Source of the DNA: Lumnitzera littorea
Lineage: Eukaryota > Streptophyta > Magnoliopsida > Myrtales > Combretaceae
NCBI GenBank assembly: GCA_024138015.1
Contig: JAMXBB010000009.1
Location: 95,898,098 to 95,962,097 of the forward strand
DNA length: 64,000 bases
Reading direction: 5' to 3'
The translations under genes and the position numbers were made by a program. The notes beneath the pieces are model-generated. The model had not been told where the DNA came from. It searched no databases and worked only from the letters and a program-made list of their open reading frames with translations. Below, in pieces: positions 57,590 through 64,000 of the stretch. Position 1 is the first letter of the stretch, and every line of letters begins with the position of its first letter.

Positions 57590-58474
57590 TTGATGCTAAC
57601 ACTAAGACAATGAGGTTAGATTTATAGTGGTCCAAACTTGATCAAGCTTGGAAACTCCGCTAATGGTAGATTGGGTATCTCGAATTTCATACATATGGGC
57701 GATCTTTCGGGGCAAATTTGTCTCTAGTTTAAGTGAACTTAGACATGTTTTGGGATTAATTCAAAAATAGGATACGTAATATACATGATTTCACCATTAA
57801 TTTGGTGAAATTGTGTAGAAAAAGTTATCAAAGATGGCCTCAAATTGACTTATACAACGAGAGAAAGAGGTTGAGAATCAAGGAAAAGAATAGGGAAGAA
57901 AGAGTTGGGGGCATCTGACACATGTGTGATGTACCCCCTATCACGTATGAGAGATATGCCTCTGATTCAAAATAAAAAGCAAGCATAAAAGTGCCTACTG
58001 GATCTGGTCCTATTTTAGGGCCTTTAGCCTTACTGGGTTTACAAATGGACTAAGCATGTCTTCCTTTTTTTTTATAAAATAAATAAATAAATAAAATACT
58101 ACATTAAACCTAATTTTAAGCCAAAAATTAGATCATAATTGATTGAACATTAAATTAGATCGTACACATTGCAAAAATAAAATAAAATAATTTTGAAATC
58201 ATGCCTAGTTTAATAGTTAGGTACACTTAGACCCTATCTGATGCTAAAAAAGAGATAACCTAATCTATATGACCTAATGACTTTAAAAATGACCTGAGAC
58301 TCTTACTATCCTAAAATTCTATATTTCTAAAAAAAAAATCTATTTTCCTAAAAAATTTAACATTTTTTATTTTTCTATATATATATATATTTTTTGTATT
58401 TTTGAATTAGGACCCTTTTCCTTTACTAAAAGAAATTCTAAAAAATACAAGGATGTAAAAATGGGGTGTCTATA

Positions 58475-59130
58475 AACATTTTTGTCAATAGCCTTTAATA
58501 GGTCACACCAGTATTTTTCAAACTAGAAGGTATCATTGTATAGCAATATGTACTAATGTTAGAGAAAAACAAAATATGTACTTCATTCTCTTCCTCCGTC
58601 TTAATTTGATTATAGTTAAAGAAGGCATCTATGAAACTAAGCAAAGCATGCCCGACAGTTAAATCCATCATCTAATCAATTTATGGCAAAGGGAAGCAGT
58701 CTTTTAGGTCTATGAAACTATGCACATGCGTCACTTACTGTTTGACTTCATAACCAATACATAGTTAGCTAATCAAGTTAGATAAGGCTCATCTCTTAAA
58801 AACCCTACCTTTAAAAGCTTTTGTACTTCCTCTTCTATTGCAACTTACCACTTAGGGGTAAAATGTCTCTTCTTTTGTTGTACGACTTTAGCATTGGGAT
58901 CCATTTTCAACTTATATGTCATGAACTCCTTAGGTATGCTGGGTAGTCTAAAGGAGACCAAATGAACACGTCGGCATTCTTTTTAAGGAATTGCACCAAC
59001 TCCTTATGTAGTTATGGAGATAAAGATTTTTCAAGCTTTTTAGTTTTCTCTAGATCTTCTTCGAGGGGTATTTCTTCAATTCCTTCCTCAGGTTTCTCCA
59101 TGTCACCAGTCATTTAATTTATGTTTGCTT
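58475..59130 (-). pseudogene. Tat-like RT first part (copy B)
   Basis: The minus strand reads KRRDILPLSGKLQ near 58870, TVGHALLSFIDAFFNYN near 58640, then NISTYCYTMIPSSLKNTG near 58560 and LLTKMF at the boundary with truncated Z. This is the fingers and first palm part of a Tat RT. The aspartate of FIDA is kept. The second half of RT is missing in this copy because the duplication unit ends within Z. Several stops are present. Confidence 0.8.
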
Positions 59131-59189
59131 GCATGTAGAAAACTTTCTTATGCTTAAGGGCTTTTAAATATAAAGACTGTGTAAGCTGT

Positions 59190-59640
59190 TGATTTTCTCA
59201 GCATACTCCAACTCTAATAAGTGTAGGAAACTTGGCTTTAAGATGTGTAATTAAGGGTACCATGCCAAATAAGTTTTGGTTAGGCCAACCCTTAATAATG
59301 TTGTAAGGGGACCAACGCTTGAACATAAGAAAATCTACTTTATGCTTGGCAACATTACTATCATCCCCGATCTTAATGTGGAGAGAAATCACCCTTAAAA
59401 CTCATACTAGTTGATTATTAAAGTCTTATAAGTCTTATTCATAAGACCATAGTTGTGCCTTGACCATAAACTTCATCCGATCATACATGTCTTGAGAAAT
59501 CATGTCTATCAAGCTTCCTATATTTACCAAAATCTTCTTAGCTTCAAAGTTCGCGATCCTTGAATTATTGACTAATGCATCATCATAGGGCTTTTGGATA
59601 CCCTCAAGCACTTTGTAGAAAAACATTAGGTATGACTATG
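59190..59640 (-). pseudogene. Tat-like aspartic protease (copy B)
   Basis: Frame 59626-59435 contains IQKPYDDALVNNSRIANFEA, then KKILVNIGSLIDMISQDMYD. Tat proteases have P-H-D-D-A-L-V-x-x-x-x-I-A-N-F-x-V-x-R-I-L-V-D-x-G-S-S-A-D here. The catalytic aspartate reads as asparagine (VNIG). Frame 59392-59198 carries the second half: KHKVDFLMF, a SPYNIIKGWPNQN-like A-I-L-G-R-P box, and LKAKFPTLIRVGV. It is deleted in copy A. Confidence 0.8.
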
Positions 59641-61080
59641 TTGGATACCTATGACTTGATTGATGAAATAATATCTCTCTCCAAAGAAAGCAGCCTTAAT
59701 AATAGTCAAACAATAGTAAAAGGTCATAGCAAACCCCGTAGGTAATCTCTTTCATAAAAAGAGATCAAATTGTCTAATTTTAACTTCTTAACCATCTTAT
59801 CTTCCATCTCTTCTAACCTAAGCAAGTCGCTTGTCTCAATCCTAATCAGTTCTCCTCCTTTGAGTTGGTCTCTCAATGTCTCTACATTGTAGGCTAGAAA
59901 TTTCCTCAAATAGCTTCATTGGATGGCATTTTTTAGTTATACAGACTCATGAGTATTGTGACCTATATCATGATGGAGATCACAATACTTGTGCAAATTC
60001 TTCCTACAGGGAGTCCCTCTCACCCTTTTTAGCTACTAGAGGATCCTTTGGTTCCAAACTTCTATAAGAATGTCTGATATAGGACGATTAAGGGGAGTGT
60101 GGGTGGAGAAGGTTAGAATTTGTGGTATTTTCTTGTCTCCACTACTTCCCTTTGAAAAATGATCATTCACGACCTCTAAGCCGATATTTTGCACTTGGGC
60201 AATTTTTATTGCTTTTAAGGTTAGATCTATACAAGTTAGCTACTCACCAAGCTTTGATATTGTCTTCCTACCTAATATATGATGTTTCTTTGGCCTTAAA
60301 TTCAACAAATGTCTTCGGTTCATTCTTGGCCAAAGACTTGAAAAAGTCTCCATATGGTTTCACTCCATCCATAACCATGTTGAGAGCAACACTCATGTTG
60401 AGCTTTGAGATTTACACAATCTCGACCATAAACAGAGCAAACATTTTCGTATGGTCTCATCAGGCTTCCGTTTGACTGTGTTAAGGATAGATGAGTCCTT
60501 AAATGGGAGTTTACTAGCGAAGAAGTCCTACGAAAACACATCTACTGAATCATAAAAAAACACAGTGGTATTGGGCTTCAAATGGTTAAACTAAGTGCTT
60601 ACAACATTCTGTAAAGTTGATAGGAAGGCTTGACAAGCAAATGTTTCAAATTGTAGAGCTTAATGTAATAAGGAATAACTTCATTTGAAATCTCTCGCAT
60701 GAAGGGACTCTTCTTTAGGATAAATTGTTGACTTATTGAAGTAAGAGCACTAACATGTAAGGGACTCGCATAGTGTGCTCATAATGGGGCTTTCCCTTTA
60801 TCGGTTCTCTTAAGAGTAGGATATTGAGTTTCTCGAGCTACTCTGACTTGCTTAACTTGTTGTTCAGGCGAGTGAATAGCATCATCTAAGTTCTCTACAC
60901 TATTATGATCTTTTTCATCGTTTTATTTTGGTAGCATATTTATGTATATCAAATTCAGGAGCTCATCATTTTTCCTTGTTAGCTCTTGATTTTCCCTCTC
61001 TAAATCAACACAAAGTTAGTCGATCATCACCTAAGTGGTGTTGCCCACTCCTACCTTGAAGTTGAAGGGAAGTAACAGCA
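59641..61080 (-). pseudogene. Tat-like gag (copy B)
   Basis: Homologous to copy A gag. The C-terminus is better kept: NLHKYCDLHHDIGHNTHES near 60000-59945 (zinc-finger-like), then YLRKFLAYNVETLRDQLKGG and the frame 59909-59724 with EMEDKMVKKLKLDNLISFY. About 85 bases coding for the middle of the core (the D-G-T-K-D part) are missing near 60640. Frame 60541-60320 overlaps the helix region with shifts. The whole is broken. Confidence 0.8.
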
Positions 61081-61130
61081 CCACCAACACTTTTTGTCAA
61101 TCATGTTTTGGCTACCATTGACAGGTTTCG

Positions 61131-61148
61131 AGAATAAATGGCACCAAA
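61131..61148 (-). other. Degenerate primer-binding site of the Tat-like element
   Basis: Four bases after the 5' LTR the minus strand reads TTTGGTGCCATTTATTCT. Tat elements commonly carry TTGGCGCCGTCTGTGGGGA or similar there. The first ten bases fit with one change and the rest has decayed. Confidence 0.6.
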
Positions 61149-61152
61149 ATGT

Positions 61153-61733
61153 TGTTGATCTTGGGTTGGTGTTTGTAATATGTAAAAGGAACAAAAGTTA
61201 GGCTTTAGGTGTATCAGGACTAGTTCGATATAACCACTTTGATGCTTAAGTCAAATGTATGTATGTAGAGTGAGTAGAGAGTTCTTATAGAGGGTAGGCT
61301 CTCATATTTATAGGCTTTTATTTGATAACTATAGTGGGAAGTAGTTAAACTGCTAATGACGTGTAACATTTTCTAAATTTAGCCATATGTGAATCATAGA
61401 AAGAAGTGAATTGTTGAGTAGTTACTATCTAGACAACTATATGCTCAACTATAAACTGTTCATGCTTATATTTTGATATTTAAATACTTTAATCTTGATG
61501 GGTTAGGCCTTAGTGGTTTTGCCTTAGAAAGTGTTCATCGAAAGAGCTAGAGTGAACTGTAGGAGCTCTAGCAAGAGGTCAATAATAAAAGTGCCGAACT
61601 AGTGGTGCCGATTGAGCGAAAGCCATAACAAAACTTAGTTAAGAATGTTATCTTTATATTTGATGTGAGTCCAATCTACTACAACTTGGCATTATGCCAA
61701 GCATCTAACTATAGGCATGAAAATCAACTATTA
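61153..61733 (-). repeat. 5' LTR of the Tat-like element
   Basis: 581 bp, the partner of 39531-40136. On the minus strand it begins TAATAGTTGATTTTCATGCC and ends CCCAAGATCAACA. The bases flanking the element on the two sides (GTTGA before 39531, ATAAG after 61733) do not match, so either boundaries have shifted or the ends come from different copies. Confidence 0.85.
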
Positions 61734-62439
61734 ATAAGCTTATTTAGCTCTTGTCACAAAGATAATATTAGTTTAGGATATGATTATGTAAGATCATTAG
61801 GTACACTATTGTGATTGGGAAAGGAAAATATCTTGGTGTACATGTATAGTACCTAATACATGTTATAGGAAGAGTCCATAAAACCAAGGTAAATGTATGA
61901 AAATAAATTAAATAAATAGGGTACATTGTATATGGAGAGCATATGTCATAAGTAAGATGCATAAAATTAGAATATGTATATATGTGATACGTAGGCATGG
62001 CAATACAAGTGTAACTTTGGAAGCAAAAAGGTATTTAAACTAATTTTATTAATTAATTATTTTAAATGGCTTAAATCATTTAATTATTATTATATATAAT
62101 TATCTCCAATCATTCATTAGCATTTTTATGCAAATTTCGTATGGTATGCAATAACTTTATTTGAGTTGTATCGCATAGTAATCATACGGGATCAAAGTAA
62201 TTTAATATGTGTATATATGCACATTATGTCACTTCTGATTTTTTTAGGGATAATTTAGTGATTTTCTTAATTTATTACCATAATTGACTTAGTCAAGTTA
62301 ATTATTTGCAATTAGAAATATCTTTAATTGTTTATTAACGAATTTACACGATTTCACTTAATTCGCATTGGGTTTATTGAATTAGGGTGGTGATTAATAT
62401 TGGATTTCGTTTTTTGGTCACATATATTTAGGATTAAGA
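61734..62439. other. Unassigned DNA with a short match to the duplication spacer
   Basis: No gene was recognised. Bases 62002-62065 match 57432-57488 inside the Tat-like element (ACAAGTGTAA, GTATTTAAACTAATTTTATT). Confidence 0.5.
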
Positions 62440-62840
62440 GTTTTCACGGGTGATTAAGGTTTTCTAATTGCATTTGAGGTTTTTGAGTTTGTTTTGATGT
62501 TTTGATTTAAAATTTCTGTCAATTTTAATTTGTTTGATCTTATTGACTCTAACAAATATCCATCCATACTCCAGCTTGATCTTATGTCTAGAATACAAAA
62601 TTCTTAAGGCTTACAACGTAGGTTCTAGGGTTTTATTTTTATTTCTCAAACCCCTATTTTAGTTTAGTTTTTTTTTTTCATTTTTAATTATTTCTTACTA
62701 AATTATTTAATTGAATACATTTGGTATTATTATTTTATAAAATTAATCATTACAGACTAATTACAAATGGATACATGACCTCTAAATAGTATTAACAAGT
62801 ACCAATTAAATTCACATCATGTGTTTGTTAAAAGAAAATA
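62440..62840. repeat. R1 fragment, copy 3 (distal end)
   Basis: Aligns with 12.28-12.8 kb. Examples are AATTAATCATTACAGACTAA versus AATTAATTATTATGGACTAA, ACATGACCTCTAAATAGTAT versus ACATGTGTCCTCTAACTAATAT, and CATCATGTGTTTGTTAAAA versus GGTCATGTACTTGTTAAATT. All copies end near this last word, supporting a true element end. Confidence 0.55.
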
Positions 62841-62919
62841 TACAGGTTAAACATTTGCAAAAGTGCTAAAACATATGTCAGGGGTGTCTCTTTGGTTTCT
62901 AGCAGATTCTATAGAATCA

Positions 62920-63261
62920 TCTACAGCACAATCTATACGTGGATAGAGGTAGTTGAATTGCTGAAGATGCCTTGAGTTGAGTAGAATAAAGATAAATTTT
63001 GACGCACATGTAGATGTGCAAGGTGATCGAGGTGGATTAGGAATTGTTTGCTGAGATTTAGCAGGTGCATTGAAACAAGCGACAACAAATTGTATTGATT
63101 CTTCTGATTGTAAAGTCAATGAAGCTTATGCTATAAGGGGAAGTTTACAAATCACTAAAGGCTTACAAATTGCTGAGGCTATTTCCAAGCCATTTCTGGC
63201 ATCATGGAAAACAGCAGGACTTGTTCATGATATTTTATCTTTTAAAGTCGTTGCTTACTAG
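62920..63261 (+). pseudogene. RNase H-like (RVT_3-type) gene fragment
   Basis: A plus-strand frame beginning near 62990 (KDKFDAHVDVQGDRGGLGIV, a stop, then DLAGALKQATTNCID) runs into the open frame 63070-63261 with CKVNEAYAIRGSLQITKGLQ. The order D-x-x-x-x-G-x-G-x-V-x-R-D-x-x-G, then E-A-x-A-I-R-x-x-L-x-x-A-K resembles the plant RNase H-like domain found alone or at the end of non-LTR retrotransposons. The glutamate of NEAYAI is kept. The last third with the D-x-x-x-V box is absent; residues after QIAEAISKPF do not fit. The upstream VVELLKMP may be linker. A short domain copy, probably dead. Confidence 0.5.
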
Positions 63262-64000
63262 ACAAGAAATAATGAATTTTTTTTTCTTTTTTTTTTCCCA
63301 ACTCTGATATATCTTTACTGGGGTGAGTAGACAATCATCATGTACCTTTCTCTATCTTATTTGAGTATAGTTTTATATAGTATTGTCATTTGCTATATGT
63401 TCTAAGATATATAATATATAGGTTTTAGGATATTTTGTACTCATATCATAAAAATTATTAATGAATAATATTTAATATAAACTATTTTTACCTAAGATAT
63501 AACCACTACCTCCTATTGAAAAGTGAAAAAAAAAAAAAAAAGTTAAAGACATATGGCTTAACTCCATTTATCCATTAAAAACCCTGATAGCGTTCCAAAA
63601 TTCTCAATTCTTACTTTCCACCTTTTTAATCTTATTTCTCCCCAACATTATTCTAAGGTTACTAACCTACTTCAGGAAAAAAAATAAAATAAAAGGTGCC
63701 TTTACTTTCTTTCTTGCCGCTGTTTCCACAATTTCCTTGAAGCTAATTTAATCTTTGTGAGTCTCACTTGTTTTCATGTTAGAGTCTTATTTTTCTCACT
63801 TTATCAATAATAGTATTGAAGATGCTATTGGGATATCGATTGAAGCAAAGAATTGGGTCGAAATTGTACGAAGTTTCCTTTTTTTTTTTGTTGTATTATG
63901 TTTATTTTTGTTTTTTCCTCGGATGTTTCTATATTTGTCAACTTACTACAATAAATTTGGTGTTGTTATTAATTTTAAGTAAGTGGATGTGAACCTTATG
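63262..64000. other. Unassigned AT-rich DNA to window end
   Basis: No gene could be shown. A 68-codon plus frame (63776-63982) starts MLESYFSHFINNSIEDAIGI and could be a first exon, with a possible splice donor near 63868, but its second half is F/L-rich from poly-T. A poly-A run lies at about 63526-63541. Confidence 0.3.

Larger units (their letters stand above)
57590..61115 (-). repeat. Internal tandem duplication of the Tat-like element, copy B
   Basis: 3526 bp, the more complete copy. Plus-strand order: truncated solo LTR Z (57590-58474), RT first part, protease and gag. It ends just before the primer-binding site. It pairs with 54300-57435. Its Z part matches the distal 900 bases of Z in copy A, including the AATAAATAAATAAATAAAA run near 58080. 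Confidence 0.85.
39531..61733 (-). mobile_element. Tat/Ogre-like Ty3/gypsy LTR retrotransposon with nested insertions
   Basis: A minus-strand element spanning 22.2 kb with insertions. Order on its strand: 5' LTR (61733-61153), primer-binding site, gag, protease, RT first part, an internal tandem copy of gag to RT, RT second part, RT-linked RNase H, a second RNase H, integrase, an antisense extra coding region, polypurine tract, and 3' LTR (40136-39531). Two consecutive RNase H domains are a hallmark of the Tat lineage (Ogre, Retand and relatives), and an extra ORF in antisense is known in some of them. Insertions are a chromovirus-like element (45982-52298) and solo LTRs (43265-44232, 53719-55222). 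All proteins are broken. No clear target duplication was found at the outer ends. Confidence 0.8.

Noticed and set aside
60122..60475. Plus-strand open frame of 117 codons and the matching frame at 56494-56718
   Set aside because: Both are antisense to Tat-like gag in the two duplicated copies, so their similarity comes from the duplication.
1..64000. Search for CRISPR arrays, rRNA operons, bacterial-type operons or defence systems
   Set aside because: Nothing of the kind was seen; the composition and elements are those of plant nuclear intergenic DNA.

Overview
This window looks like nuclear DNA of a flowering plant, probably a eudicot. It is strongly AT-rich and full of homopolymer and dinucleotide runs. 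Its dominant content is degraded Ty3/gypsy LTR retrotransposons of plant types (an Athila-like element, a Tat/Ogre-like element and a chromovirus-like element). I found no intact protein-coding gene. The longest open frame is about 290 codons and is part of a dead retrotransposon pol. No rRNA gene, tRNA gene or CRISPR array was recognised. I cannot name the species.

Layout. Bases 1-21 kb are repeat-rich intergenic DNA. They hold two MITE-like elements of one family with 9-bp target duplications (783-1309 and 18982-19593), a 400-bp imperfect trinucleotide tract (about 5655-6070), a duplicated block R2 (4740-5470 and 14375-14870), a long unclassified repeat R1 (8.06-12.8 kb, second copy from 18.7 kb) and small gene relics, one resembling mitochondrial rps3. 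From 21045 to 35309 lies an Athila-like element on the minus strand with both LTRs, a primer-binding site and decayed gag, PR, RT, RNase H and IN. Three later insertions sit in it: a 601-bp TRIM, a 1242-bp solo LTR and an 869-bp solo LTR. The Athila-like element is itself inserted in the second R1 copy, which resumes at 35310. From 39531 to 61733 lies a Tat/Ogre-like element on the minus strand. It carries an antisense extra coding region, two consecutive RNase H domains, a split integrase and a roughly 3.3-kb internal tandem duplication. A 6317-bp chromovirus-like element with a perfect 5-bp target duplication is inserted between its RNase H and integrase. Two solo LTRs are also inserted in it. 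The last 2.3 kb holds another R1 fragment and an RNase H-like pseudogene.

How it fits together. The window is a stack of nested insertions whose relative order can be read from who interrupts whom. R1 is older than the Athila-like element, which is older than the TRIM and two solo LTRs. The Tat-like element is older than the RT-inserted solo LTR, which is older than the tandem duplication. The Tat-like element is also older than the chromovirus-like element. One LTR family (the chromovirus-like one) appears three times, each time inside another retrotransposon. Several catalytic aspartates of the pol proteins read as asparagine, and imperfect target duplications differ mostly by C/T or G/A changes, as expected for old methylated DNA. 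I found no convincing sign of a new functional system. The more unusual items are the antisense coding region, the duplication inside the Tat-like element, and the repeated retargeting by one LTR family. All alignments were made by eye.
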